This document shows positions 7,674 to 17,593 of a stretch of DNA of 35,092 nucleotides, in pieces (position 1 is the first letter of the stretch; each line of letters opens with the position of its first letter). The notes beneath the pieces are model-generated. The model had not been told where the DNA came from. It ran no database searches and saw nothing but the letters and a program-made list of their open reading frames with translations. The translations under genes were made by a program, and so were the position numbers. Source of the DNA: Planctomicrobium piriforme (GTDB lineage Bacteria; Planctomycetota; Planctomycetia; Planctomycetales; Planctomycetaceae). The stretch covers positions 1 to 35,092 of the forward strand of contig CAMAVF010000019.1 of assembly GCA_945861445.1 (NCBI GenBank). The letters are read 5' to 3'.

Positions 7674-10600
7674 ATGAAACTGACACCGTGGCTCCACTCA
7701 GTGAAAAATGGTCTTGCCCGGGCTTTCCAAAAAACGAAAGTCAAGCGCCGCCAGATCCATGCTGGTGATCGGTTGCTGGCCAACGGGGTGGGGGCCGAAA
7801 GGCTGGAAGACCGCACGGTCTTGAACACTCAGTTCTACACCACGCCAGTGGCCGACGGTACTTATGCCCAGGGCGTCCTGCTGCAACCGCCGTCCGGTAC
7901 TCCCATCCCCTTGCAAGTTTGCAACGACGCCGGTTTCGCCGGACTGCGGGGAATTCCGTTTGATCTGTATTTTCAGGGTGCGGTCAGTATCAACATCAGC
8001 GGTGGCCGTCCGTCAATTTACTTTAATACGGCCTCGAACGATCCGAATGCTCCCAACTTTCCAGGATCGACAGGGTCTGCGATTTACACGGGGCCGTCCC
8101 TTGTCAATCAGGGCTCACTGAGATTCTGGTATTTCATCAATAACGGCGAGAACACCCCGGGTCCCACGCAGCCTGATTCCGTATTAAAAGTGGTGAGTGC
8201 CGCCAACAACGGCGCGGTCATGACCGATGGATTTGGTCCGGTCACCATGTCCGTCATTCCGGCGTTTGGACTCAGTGCCAACGGAAAGATCATTGACGAG
8301 TCGAGCACCCTCGACAAGAACATTTTCATTGATACGCTGCCCGTCGTGTTGAACATTGATTCCACCACGCCTGACTCGTTTCCCTATAACATCGACCCCT
8401 CCCAGGGGGTCGTCCGTCGCCCTTATAAAGTCGGTGATGCGCCGATTCATGTGACGGTCACATTCAGTGAACCGGTGGCTGTCGCGGGGGCCCCGCAATT
8501 AATTCTGAATACAGACGGCATCTTCGGATCGACGCCCAATGATGGCCGGGCTGTGTACAAAAGTGGCTCCGGAACTAACGTACTGGAGTTCGACTACATT
8601 ATCAATCCGGGCGACAACACGAATGACCTGGACGTTGCAGACAACAACGGGTTTATCTTGCCGGCGGGCTCGGGTTCGCTGATTCAAGATCAGGACTTCG
8701 CTCAGGATAATGCCTTGTTGGGCGTGAATGGGTCCAGCGCGGGCGGGGTGATACCCGGAACATTGGGGTCAAATCGGGCGATTCAAGTCGACACGACTGC
8801 TCCGTTCGTCGGCCCAGCTCCGAGTTCCCCCCCCGGCACCCCATTTGTCGGCGTGACCTCATTCGACGACAATGGCACCTATGGTGCCGGTCGGACGTTA
8901 ACGATTCGCATGAGTTTCAATGAATCGGTGCTCTTGACGGGAGCCCCGACCCTGACGCTGGCGACCGGTCCAGTCAATCGCAAGGCCACTTTTGCGGGAT
9001 TTGGTGGGACCGATACCCTGAAGTTCACCTACACCGTGCAGTCGGGCGACTTGAGCAGCGATCTGGATTATGTGGGGCCAAACGCGCTGGATCTGAATGG
9101 CGGGTCACTGACCGACGCTGCCGGAAACGCTGCCAGCCTGACCCTGCCGTTGCCTGGCGCCATGGGCTCGATCAGTTTCAACAAGGCCATTGTCATCGAC
9201 ACGGTAGTCGCCGTCACGAATGTGACCACAACCGTGCCGAGCGGCAGCTATGGAATCGGGCAGGTCATTCCGATTCAGGTGATCTTCAATAAGCCAGTGA
9301 CGGTATTCGGGATCGATCCATCATCGGGCAATGGACCGCGGCCGCAATTGATTCTGGACCTGGATTCACCGACAGACTCGGTGGTCGTCGATTACACGAC
9401 CGGTTCCGGGACGAACATTCTGACGTTTAACTATGTCATTCAAGCGGGACACAATACTCCTGATTTGGATTATATTTCGAATGCCGCGCTGCAGTTAAAC
9501 GGCAGTGCAATCGTGGACACCATCGGAAATGGCAATGCCATACTGAACCTGCCGATACCAGGCTCGGCGGGCTCGTTGGGTTTCAACAAGAACATCTTGA
9601 TTGACACCAACATTCCGCAAATTGCAGGCGTGTCGGCCGGTGCAGCAGCCCCCGACAAAACATACGTTGCGGGGCAGACCATTCCGATCACCATCACCTT
9701 TAACGAAAAGGTGTCGGTCACGGGAATTCCGCAGGTCACTCTGGACACCAACGGTCTCCTGGGCGTGCAACCGTTTTTAAACCTGGGTGAAATTGCCGAC
9801 GCGGTCGTCTATTACACCGGTGGTTCGGGAACAAATACGCTGACCTTTAACTACACCGTCGCCTTGGGACAGAACTCGCTGGATTTGGATGCGCTGTTCC
9901 TGCAACTGGTCAATTCGTCGCATATCAGGGATCTGGCCGGTAACGACATTGCTCCGACCGGCTCGATTCTGACCTTGCCGCAGTTCACCAATGAACCGCT
10001 GACGAACGCCAATCAGGTTGCGAATGTGGTGCCGCGAGCGCAGGTGGATAATGTCGTGGTCGGCAATGTGGTGATCGGCCAGAACTACCAGTTTTCGGTC
10101 ACTGTCAACGGAAATACAAGATCCTATTCCACTCAAGCACTCGCGAATGATACGCAATCCACGATCGCGACCAAGCTCCGGCAGAAGGTCAATCAGGATT
10201 TCCAGGCAGCAGTGTCGGCGGGCGGCTCTACGAATACGGTTCAATTGACTTCCATCACCAGTGGCACGGCGTTCACAGTGAATGTGGTCAATCCAGAGCT
10301 GTCTGATTCGACGGTCGTCACCGCCATCGCTGCCGTCAAGCAAGTCGATACGATTTCCGTCACCGGCGTGTCTCCGGGGACGGTCTACGATTTCGTGGTC
10401 AACGGCGTGGCGTTGAGCTACACCGCTTCGAATTCGGACATCGCGAACACAGTCGCCACGGCGATTCGCAATCTGATCAGCAGCCACGTCACCCTGGCAT
10501 CCCAAGTGAGTGCCGCAGCCAATGGCAGTGTCGTGACAGTGACCAGCTTGACCGCCGGTGTGCCGGTCACCATCGCCACCGGTCATTCGCTCGCTGGCAA

Positions 10601-13600
10601 TCGCAATCTCGTGATCGATACGGCTCCGCTGATTACCAACGTGACCAGTTCCAGCGCCAATAGTCCCCCGGCGTACAATGTGACTCTCGGCAGCAATTCC
10701 ATCTCGATCCAGGTCACCTTCAGCGAAAGCGTGCATGTCGACCTGGGCGCCTTGAATGAGGCGCCACAGTTGGTGCTGGAGACGAACGGCACCCCTGGGA
10801 TTCAGGCCAGTGATGGGGTTGCGAACTACACATCGTCCAGTGCCGACGGCAAGACGCTGACGTTCCTGTATATCGTCGGCCCCGGACAATCCAGCGTTGA
10901 TCTGGAATATGCCATCGATCCGACGACACGCACGGCGTTGGTCTTCCCCAATGGCTCGGGGATTCTAGACAACGACGGCTCCTTCGAGAGTCTCAGCACT
11001 GAGTTGCCAGTGCCCGGGGCGGCCGGATCGTTGAGTTTCAACAAGGAGCTGCAGGTCGATGACCTGGCCGCCAATGATCCTCCCGTCAACTATGTGCCGG
11101 GATCGCAAGGAATCAATGAGGACGTGCCTGGGGGATTGGTGTTTTCCGTGGCAAACGGCAACGCCATTCAAATCAAGGACGTTGATGCGGGTGGCAACAA
11201 TGTCAAGGTCACGTTGACGGCCGTTAACGGTGTGGTGACCCTGCCGTCGATCGCGGGCCTGATTATCCCGCCCACGGGTAGTCCCGGTGCCAATGGAACG
11301 AGCCAGGTGATCATCCAGGGCTCCCTGGCGACCATCAATGCTCGCTTGAATGGCTTGATCTTTACCCCGACTCCCAATGCGCACAAGAACAACACTGGTG
11401 GAATTTCGCTGACCGTAACCACTGATGACCTGGGGAATACGGGTGGCGCAGCGAGAACCGATTCTGACGTGATTCCAATCATCGTCGAACCCGTCAATGA
11501 CGTGCCTGTGCCAGTCAATCAAGTCGGCCTGACCGCGGTGCAGACGGCAGTCGGCACCCCGGTGACCGTGACGCTGGTGGCCAATGACGCGGATTTGGAA
11601 AGTTTGGCCTATTTCATCGACCAGACGTCATTGCCGTTACATGGCACGTTGAGCCTGATCGCGAATGGAAACCAGGTCGTCTATACGCCGACCGCCGGAT
11701 ATGTCGGCCCCGATACCTTCCGGTTCACGGCTAAAGATGCACTGTCGACTTCCACCTTCGGAACCGTCACGATCAATGTCGTGCCGACCGTGACGGCAGT
11801 GGGATTCCCGGATATCGTAGAGGTCGAAGGCAATTCCGGCATCAAGAATGCCGTGTTCAAGATTGTTCTCAGTCAAGTCCCCCAGCAACAAGTGACCATT
11901 CTCTATAACACCGTGGCCGGGACGGCCACTGCCGGTGTGGGACCGGGCGCTGATTTCCAATCCACTTCGGGGCAGGTGACGTTTGCCGCAGGTATCGACA
12001 CGGCAGAAATCCTGGTGCCAATTATCTCCGATCTGAACGATGAGCCAAACGAGACGTTCACCCTGGTTTTGAGTAGTCCCACCAACGTGGTGCTGCTCGA
12101 TACGTCGGCCACCGCCACGATTCAGAACGATGACGGCTTGTCCATTGATGACTTCACGGCCACGGAAGGCAATTCAGGCACGAAAATCTATGATTTCGTG
12201 GTCCACCTGTCTTCGCCATCTGCCAATACCGTGACGGTCAACTACAAGACCGTAGACGGAACTGCCAGCCAGAATGGTGACTACAACAATCAGACTGGAT
12301 CTCTGACCTTCCTGCCCGGTGAACAGCTCAAGACGATCAGCATCACCGTCAATGGCGATACGTTGAGTGAAGTCGACGAGGCATTCTTCGTCGATCTGTT
12401 CGGACCGGTTGGATCCAGCCTGGGCAAGTTGCGCGGGATCGGTACGATCCTGAACGATGACACGGCGCCGACTTACTCGATCAGTGATGTATCGATCAAC
12501 GAAGGCAATTCGGGAATCAAGATTGCCAACTTCATCGTCACGTTGTCCGCTATCAGTGGGCAGACCGTGAGCGTGGATTATACGACTGTCGATTCCACTG
12601 CCCTAGCCGGCAGTGATTACTTTGCGACCAGCGGCACAATCACGTTTGCTTCGGGTACCACGACCCAACAGATCTCCGTGCAGTTGATTGGCGATCAACT
12701 GGTCGAACCCGATGATACCTTCTTCGTCAACCTGACGAATGGCGTGAATGCCTCGCCAATTAAGAACCAGGGGGTCGGGACCATTCTGAATGACGACGGG
12801 TTGTTCATCGCCGATACCCAGTTGCAGGAAGGCAATGCGGGCACCACCTTCATGGTCTTCACGGTCACGGCCCCGCAGACCAATGGGCAAACGGTGTCAG
12901 TCGATTACACGACCGCTCCGGGAACTGCCTCACCCGGTATCGATTACACGCAGGTCAGTGGCACCCTGGTCTTCACGGGTGGTGTGACATCCAAGACGAT
13001 CTCCGTACCGATTCTGGGTGATTTCGCGCAGGAAAATGACGAGACATTCTTTATCAATCTGTCGAACCCCTTGAATTCACCGCTGCTCGATAATCAGGCT
13101 GTCGGCACTATTCGAAACGATGATCTCACGCCCGCGATCTCGATTACAGATTCCACCGTACAGGAAGCCAATTCGGCAACGACCGATGCGGTGTTTACGC
13201 TGACCTTGTCGGCGGCCATTGGAATTCCCGTAACAGTCACTTACTCGACCTACGACATCTCCGCCACCAACGGCGCTGACTATGTGCAGGTCACGGGGAC
13301 AGTGACATTTGCTCCGTTCCAGACAACGCAAACGATTAATGTGCCCGTCCTCGGTGACCTCGTCGACGAATTCGACGAAACATTCGGGCTGCATTTGTCA
13401 AACCCGACCAACGCGACGGCCCAGGCGCAGGATGCGATCGGCACCATCAGCGACAACGACGGCACCCCGACAATTATCTTCAACAGCTTGACGATCAACG
13501 AAGGTCAAAGCGGGCAGACTCAGGCTGTCGTGACGGTTTCGCTGTCAGCCCCCAGCGGTAAGGTCGTGACGGTGAACTACGGGACCTCCGACGGGACTGC

Positions 13601-15395
13601 CACCAGCGCGATCATCCCCGGTAATAACAGCAGCAACGATTACATCTCGCAGACCGGCACGTTGATCTTCCAACCGGGTGTGACGAGCCAGAACATCACC
13701 ATTACGATTAACGGTGACGAGTTGTACGAACGGGATGAAACCTTCGCGATCAATCTGTCGAATCTGAGCAATGTGGGGGGTATCAACACTCAGAAAACGG
13801 TAACGATCGTCAACGACGATGCGAAGCCGACGGTGTTGATCAGCGATGCCAGCGTGAACGAAGGGGACTCGGGCAATACGCCCGTCCTGTTCACTCTGAC
13901 CCTGCAACAACCCAGTGCCCTGCCGGCGACCGTCACCTACTCGACGTCGTCAGGCCAGGCCCAGATCGGGTCTGACTTTCAGAATGCGGGTGGAACCGTC
14001 ACGTTTGCTCCCGGTGAGACATCCAAGACGATTACGGTCAACGTGAATGGTGACACCGCTGTGGAAGGGGACGAGAACTTCTTCGTCAATCTGTCGAACG
14101 GTGTCGACGTGGTCATCGGCGACAACCTGGGGCTGGGTGTCATTGTCAACGACGACTTCCTGCCGAGTCTGCAGGTCAGCGATGCCGAGGTTGTGGAAGG
14201 GGATTTCGGAACAAAGTCGATGGTGTTTACCGTGACCCGAACGGGATCTACGGCCAACCCCACGACCGTCGGCTACTCCACCAGCAACGGGACTGCCACC
14301 GCCGGACTCGACTTTATCCTCAACCAGGGAACCTTGACGTTCGGAACTGGCGAGACGACGAAGACAGTGACCGTCTTGGTCAAGGGTGATGAGATTGCCG
14401 AATTGGACGAGTCGTTCTTCCTGAATCTGTCGAATCCGTCCAATGCGACGATTGCCGACGGACAGGGATTTGGACAGATCCTGAATGACGATAACTCCCC
14501 GCCGGCAGTGACGATGCCAGTGGGACCGATCTCGACGACCGAAGAAGTGAATGTCTCCATCCCCGGAATCTCGGTGTCCGATCCCGATGCGGGTCAGGCC
14601 ACCATCCAGGTGACCTTGAGTGCAGCGCACGGTACGATCGTGGTTCGCAACAATGTGGCAAATGGACTGACTGGTGCCCAGATCTTAAACAACGGCACGA
14701 ACGAGGTGACGCTGGTGGGATCGATTTCCGCGATCAACTTGACGCTGGGCAGTTCCAACGGCGTGGTCTATCGTGGCTTCACCGACTTCGCCGGCTCCGA
14801 TTCGTTGATGGTTCAGGCCGATGATTTGGGAAATACAGGGAATAGCGGAATACCGAAAACCGACACGAAGGCGGTTACGATTGTCGTGGCGAATGTGAAC
14901 GATGCTCCGGTGATCGAATACACGGCAACCGGCGGTGGGACTCCGGACCCGATCACCAGTACCAAGGGGAATGCGGTTGCCGCCTTCGGTCCGCCCAACT
15001 CACTGACGCTGGCTGACGCCGATAACCTGAACTTCAACGGCGGCAGGATTACCGTCACGAATCTCGGCCCGTTTATCAGTGGCAAAGACAAGATCTCGAT
15101 TCGCAACCAGGGAACCGACCCCGGGCTGATCGGATTCACCAAGAAAGGCAAGTTGACCTACGGTGGCCAGGAAATTGGTACGGTATCCGGTGGCAATGGG
15201 TCGAATCCATTGGTGATCATACTCAACAGCAAGGCGAGTATCGAAGCAACCACGGCCTTGATGCGGAATATCACATTCGGCACAAAGAAGGGTGGCCTGA
15301 CGGCCCTGCCGCGAACGATCCGAATGACGTTAACCGACGGCAGCGGTGGAACCAGTACCCCACCAGTGCAGTCAGTCATCAATGTCACGAACTAG
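7674..15395 (+). CDS. Giant extracellular multidomain protein: SWM/Ig-like, cadherin-like and eight Calx-beta repeats
   Basis: A 2573-residue secreted, probably adhesive or cell-surface protein. The N-terminus is basic (FQKTKVKRRQIHAGDRLL) and then has ERLEDRTVLN, the planctomycete extracellular-protein signature (Planc_extracel type). Domain order, approximate residues: unique region 60-220; four SWM/Ig-like repeats 221-782 (VTFSEPV..., SGSGTN.L.F.Y, DL.Y, ending near a VDT); two about 95-residue repeats 785-975; a fifth SWM-type repeat 979-1131; two cadherin-like modules 1133-1372; eight Calx-beta repeats about 1373-2275, each near 110 residues, with [IV]xEGNSG, DGTA, ETFFxNL and ending NDD; another cadherin-like module, then a C-terminal beta domain to 2573. 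Calx-beta and cadherin modules often bind calcium. No LPxTG, PEP-CTERM or autotransporter barrel is visible. ATG 7674 has AGGA about 8 nt upstream; the longer TTG frame from 7584 looks spurious. Confidence 0.93.
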   Translation: MKLTPWLHSVKNGLARAFQKTKVKRRQIHAGDRLLANGVGAERLEDRTVLNTQFYTTPVADGTYAQGVLLQPPSGTPIPLQVCNDAGFAGLRGIPFDLYFQGAVSINISGGRPSIYFNTASNDPNAPNFPGSTGSAIYTGPSLVNQGSLRFWYFINNGENTPGPTQPDSVLKVVSAANNGAVMTDGFGPVTMSVIPAFGLSANGKIIDESSTLDKNIFIDTLPVVLNIDSTTPDSFPYNIDPSQGVVRRPYKVGDAPIHVTVTFSEPVAVAGAPQLILNTDGIFGSTPNDGRAVYKSGSGTNVLEFDYIINPGDNTNDLDVADNNGFILPAGSGSLIQDQDFAQDNALLGVNGSSAGGVIPGTLGSNRAIQVDTTAPFVGPAPSSPPGTPFVGVTSFDDNGTYGAGRTLTIRMSFNESVLLTGAPTLTLATGPVNRKATFAGFGGTDTLKFTYTVQSGDLSSDLDYVGPNALDLNGGSLTDAAGNAASLTLPLPGAMGSISFNKAIVIDTVVAVTNVTTTVPSGSYGIGQVIPIQVIFNKPVTVFGIDPSSGNGPRPQLILDLDSPTDSVVVDYTTGSGTNILTFNYVIQAGHNTPDLDYISNAALQLNGSAIVDTIGNGNAILNLPIPGSAGSLGFNKNILIDTNIPQIAGVSAGAAAPDKTYVAGQTIPITITFNEKVSVTGIPQVTLDTNGLLGVQPFLNLGEIADAVVYYTGGSGTNTLTFNYTVALGQNSLDLDALFLQLVNSSHIRDLAGNDIAPTGSILTLPQFTNEPLTNANQVANVVPRAQVDNVVVGNVVIGQNYQFSVTVNGNTRSYSTQALANDTQSTIATKLRQKVNQDFQAAVSAGGSTNTVQLTSITSGTAFTVNVVNPELSDSTVVTAIAAVKQVDTISVTGVSPGTVYDFVVNGVALSYTASNSDIANTVATAIRNLISSHVTLASQVSAAANGSVVTVTSLTAGVPVTIATGHSLAGNRNLVIDTAPLITNVTSSSANSPPAYNVTLGSNSISIQVTFSESVHVDLGALNEAPQLVLETNGTPGIQASDGVANYTSSSADGKTLTFLYIVGPGQSSVDLEYAIDPTTRTALVFPNGSGILDNDGSFESLSTELPVPGAAGSLSFNKELQVDDLAANDPPVNYVPGSQGINEDVPGGLVFSVANGNAIQIKDVDAGGNNVKVTLTAVNGVVTLPSIAGLIIPPTGSPGANGTSQVIIQGSLATINARLNGLIFTPTPNAHKNNTGGISLTVTTDDLGNTGGAARTDSDVIPIIVEPVNDVPVPVNQVGLTAVQTAVGTPVTVTLVANDADLESLAYFIDQTSLPLHGTLSLIANGNQVVYTPTAGYVGPDTFRFTAKDALSTSTFGTVTINVVPTVTAVGFPDIVEVEGNSGIKNAVFKIVLSQVPQQQVTILYNTVAGTATAGVGPGADFQSTSGQVTFAAGIDTAEILVPIISDLNDEPNETFTLVLSSPTNVVLLDTSATATIQNDDGLSIDDFTATEGNSGTKIYDFVVHLSSPSANTVTVNYKTVDGTASQNGDYNNQTGSLTFLPGEQLKTISITVNGDTLSEVDEAFFVDLFGPVGSSLGKLRGIGTILNDDTAPTYSISDVSINEGNSGIKIANFIVTLSAISGQTVSVDYTTVDSTALAGSDYFATSGTITFASGTTTQQISVQLIGDQLVEPDDTFFVNLTNGVNASPIKNQGVGTILNDDGLFIADTQLQEGNAGTTFMVFTVTAPQTNGQTVSVDYTTAPGTASPGIDYTQVSGTLVFTGGVTSKTISVPILGDFAQENDETFFINLSNPLNSPLLDNQAVGTIRNDDLTPAISITDSTVQEANSATTDAVFTLTLSAAIGIPVTVTYSTYDISATNGADYVQVTGTVTFAPFQTTQTINVPVLGDLVDEFDETFGLHLSNPTNATAQAQDAIGTISDNDGTPTIIFNSLTINEGQSGQTQAVVTVSLSAPSGKVVTVNYGTSDGTATSAIIPGNNSSNDYISQTGTLIFQPGVTSQNITITINGDELYERDETFAINLSNLSNVGGINTQKTVTIVNDDAKPTVLISDASVNEGDSGNTPVLFTLTLQQPSALPATVTYSTSSGQAQIGSDFQNAGGTVTFAPGETSKTITVNVNGDTAVEGDENFFVNLSNGVDVVIGDNLGLGVIVNDDFLPSLQVSDAEVVEGDFGTKSMVFTVTRTGSTANPTTVGYSTSNGTATAGLDFILNQGTLTFGTGETTKTVTVLVKGDEIAELDESFFLNLSNPSNATIADGQGFGQILNDDNSPPAVTMPVGPISTTEEVNVSIPGISVSDPDAGQATIQVTLSAAHGTIVVRNNVANGLTGAQILNNGTNEVTLVGSISAINLTLGSSNGVVYRGFTDFAGSDSLMVQADDLGNTGNSGIPKTDTKAVTIVVANVNDAPVIEYTATGGGTPDPITSTKGNAVAAFGPPNSLTLADADNLNFNGGRITVTNLGPFISGKDKISIRNQGTDPGLIGFTKKGKLTYGGQEIGTVSGGNGSNPLVIILNSKASIEATTALMRNITFGTKKGGLTALPRTIRMTLTDGSGGTSTPPVQSVINVTN

Positions 15396-15421
15396 TCGTG
15401 GCAGATTCAGTTATTGACTTC

Positions 15422-15464
15422 GCAGCCCGATGAAGACCTTGGTCTTCATCGGGCTGCTTGCTTT
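15422..15464 (+). terminator. Strong intrinsic terminator after the giant gene
   Basis: A perfect 17-bp stem: GCAGCCCGATGAAGACC (15422-15438) pairs with GGTCTTCATCGGGCTGC (15441-15457) across a two-base gap, followed by TTGCTTT. It starts 27 bp after the stop codon. The stem is symmetrical and may also act on the convergent gene. Confidence 0.8.
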
Positions 15465-15491
15465 GGCGGACGTTGATGGCCCATTAGGAAT

Positions 15492-15527
15492 GGGACTTAT
15501 AGGACAGATGGGACCTATGGGACTTAT
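15492..15527. repeat. Degenerate 9-bp tandem array related to GGGACTTAT
   Basis: Four consecutive 9-mers: GGGACTTAT, AGGACAGAT, GGGACCTAT, GGGACTTAT. Two match the unit of the 5560-5610 array exactly and two have drifted. The array lies in the convergent gap between the giant gene and the esterase-fusion gene. Confidence 0.7.
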
Positions 15528-15535
15528 GAAAGTCC

Positions 15536-15554
15536 CATGGCTCAATGAGCCATG
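15536..15554 (-). terminator. Hairpin just past the esterase-fusion gene
   Basis: CATGGCTCA (15536-15544) and TGAGCCATG (15546-15554) are perfect inverted repeats with a one-base centre. They end 2 bp from the stop of the minus-strand gene. On the minus strand there is no strong T-run, so termination is likely but not certain. Confidence 0.5.
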
Positions 15555-15556
15555 CG

Positions 15557-17563
15557 TTATATCCGATCCAGCACATCTAGCCAGCGGGCGAATTCCGCCA
15601 CTGCCGGTTCGGCGGGGTATTCCACCGGGTCGCTGGACAACGGCCGGTAAACGACGGGAAACTTCAGCTTCCGCAAGGCCTCGGAATTCGCCTTGACCCC
15701 CTTGTGTAGCGGGTTCTTTTCCATGCCGACCAGGAACAGTTGCAGAGGAAAATCGGGCTCGTTATCCGGTGGCGGCAGTCGCAGCACGGTTTGAATGACC
15801 AGCACGGCTCGATAGATCGCACGCTCCTGGAAGGCCAGCGCATACGCCAGACCACCACTCGGACCCATGCCATGAATGGCGACCCGCCGACGGTCGATCG
15901 AGAATCTCTTCAAAAAATCTTCGGTGAGTTCCTTGATGAACTGGGCTTCATTGGCCGTCCAGCCCATCGGCGACTTCGCCTTGGGAGACAGCAGGATGAT
16001 TCCCCGCTCTTCGCAATGGGCCTTCCAAGCCTTCAGAACCGCAGCCTCGTGAGTATCCCCTGCGGGATGCAGCCAGACAATCAGGCCGTACTGCGCCGCC
16101 GGATTGTAGTCATGCGGAATGTAAGCCCAGTAGTCCTGATCATGTCCGGGAAAGGTCTCGGTGATCAGACCGGTGGTCCGCTTCTTTTCTTCGCCTTCAG
16201 CATCTGGCACATCGGCCTTGGCCGGCGGGACGATCAATGCGGGATCCAGCTCCGCGGGAACCATCTCTGGAATGCTGCCCAGCTTGACCGTCACCGTGCG
16301 AGGTTCCGCGTTCCCCGACTTAACGGACAACATCACCGTATCCCCGGGACGGACACGGCTGATGCGGTCTCTCAAGTTCGAGCTGTCGGTAATCGCCTGG
16401 TCGCCCATCTGCAGGATATGATCGGCCGGCTTCAGTCCTGCCTGAGCTGCCGGCGAATCTTTCCAGACAAACCGGATCCTGGTCCCCTGCTCTGCGGGTA
16501 ATTTCGTATCAACTCGGGCGGGCAAGATCCCCAGGAACGGGAACTCATACGGCACCATTTCACCAACGAGAGTCACATTGGCCGTGATTTCCTGGTCGCC
16601 GCGTTTCGCGACCAGCACGATCTTGTCGCCCGCGTACTTGGTCCCCATGATCTGCCGGAACTGAGCGATCCGCGCGATCTTCTTGCCGTCGAGACTGACG
16701 ACGGCGTCGCCCGTTCTCAGGCCCGCCTGTTGTGCCGGCGAACCATAGCGAACTCGATCCAGTGTCGCCTCACCCGCGAATTCGTCCTGACTCTTGAACG
16801 TGATCCCCAGCAGTCCGGCCAGCAGATCGTGCCCCTGTTTCAACCGCTCCAGTGTCCCATGGATATCGGTCAGCGGAATGGCAAAGCCGATGCCCGAGTC
16901 ATACCATTCGACCCCGGCCACGGCATCGTCCTTACCTTGCGCCGCAAGCGGTACGAGAATTCCCAGCACCTGGCCTTCGACGTTGACCAAAGGACCGCCG
17001 TAGTTGATTGGTGAGACCTTGGCATCGGTCTGGATTGCTTTCCCCCAGATGCGATTTAGGGCACTGATGATGCCGACCGAGACACTGGGGGACTCGCCCT
17101 CCAAAGTCCGCCCGAGGGCAATCGCCCATTGGCCGACGCGCATCGATTCGGGCGGGGCCGGCTGCGCCACGGGCAGGTTTTGCTCATCCACCTTCAGCAG
17201 CGTCAACATTTTTGAACGGTCTGTCGCCACCAGTTTGGCCGCCAGGCGACGACCATCGGATAATGTGACCAGGACCTGTTCCGGCTGAGTGACGAAGTTG
17301 AACGCACTGGAAATGATCCAGCCATCCGCCGCCACAATGACGCCAGTGGTCGGACCGGTGGCCGCCAATTGGCCGGAAACCCTGTCCAAACCGCCCACGG
17401 TTTCAATTCTGACCACCGTCGGAGCGACCAGAGCCGCTGCCTGTTGAAAGGCTTGCTCTTCCTTCTCCTCCTGCTCAGCAGTGGGCGGCGCAGCCTGCAA
17501 GGGAACTGACGAAATGCTCGCGAGAGCCAGTACCATTCCGGAGATGAAGGCCGTGGATCGCAT
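15557..17563 (-). CDS. Secreted fusion: degenerate HtrA-like protease domain, two PDZ domains, C-terminal esterase-like domain
   Basis: A 668-residue exported protein (signal peptide to about residue 24, ending VPLQA). Residues 40-245 have the HtrA trypsin fold, but the triad is gone. Where HtrA has TN-x-HVV this has SSAFNFV; where it has D[LV]A-x-LKV this has SKMLTLLKV; where it has GNSGGPL this has INYGGPL. Two PDZ domains follow: about 253-335 (SPAQQAGLRTGDAVVSLDG) and 344-430 (SPAAQAGLKPADHILQMGD). Residues 470-668 are alpha/beta-hydrolase-like: YWAYIPHDYNP, IVWLHPAG, and a nucleophile elbow GPSGG (S569). The usual C-terminal histidine is not obvious; the spot near DPVEYPAEP has none. I chose ATG 17563, with AAGGA 8 nt upstream, over the ATG three codons earlier, which abuts that site. 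It starts 30 bp after the aldolase gene, so probably one transcript. Role unknown; peptide-binding scaffold plus hydrolase is inference. Confidence 0.82.
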   Translation of the reverse strand: MRSTAFISGMVLALASISSVPLQAAPPTAEQEEKEEQAFQQAAALVAPTVVRIETVGGLDRVSGQLAATGPTTGVIVAADGWIISSAFNFVTQPEQVLVTLSDGRRLAAKLVATDRSKMLTLLKVDEQNLPVAQPAPPESMRVGQWAIALGRTLEGESPSVSVGIISALNRIWGKAIQTDAKVSPINYGGPLVNVEGQVLGILVPLAAQGKDDAVAGVEWYDSGIGFAIPLTDIHGTLERLKQGHDLLAGLLGITFKSQDEFAGEATLDRVRYGSPAQQAGLRTGDAVVSLDGKKIARIAQFRQIMGTKYAGDKIVLVAKRGDQEITANVTLVGEMVPYEFPFLGILPARVDTKLPAEQGTRIRFVWKDSPAAQAGLKPADHILQMGDQAITDSSNLRDRISRVRPGDTVMLSVKSGNAEPRTVTVKLGSIPEMVPAELDPALIVPPAKADVPDAEGEEKKRTTGLITETFPGHDQDYWAYIPHDYNPAAQYGLIVWLHPAGDTHEAAVLKAWKAHCEERGIILLSPKAKSPMGWTANEAQFIKELTEDFLKRFSIDRRRVAIHGMGPSGGLAYALAFQERAIYRAVLVIQTVLRLPPPDNEPDFPLQLFLVGMEKNPLHKGVKANSEALRKLKFPVVYRPLSSDPVEYPAEPAVAEFARWLDVLDRI

Positions 17564-17593
17564 GTTCGTCATCCTTGGGAAAACTCAGGTGTC

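Noticed and set aside
9777-10889. 370-codon open frame on the minus strand inside the giant gene
   Set aside because: It lies antisense to the SWM-repeat region, has Arg/His-rich low-complexity composition with no recognisable domain, and similar antisense frames recur along the repeats. It is a codon-bias shadow.
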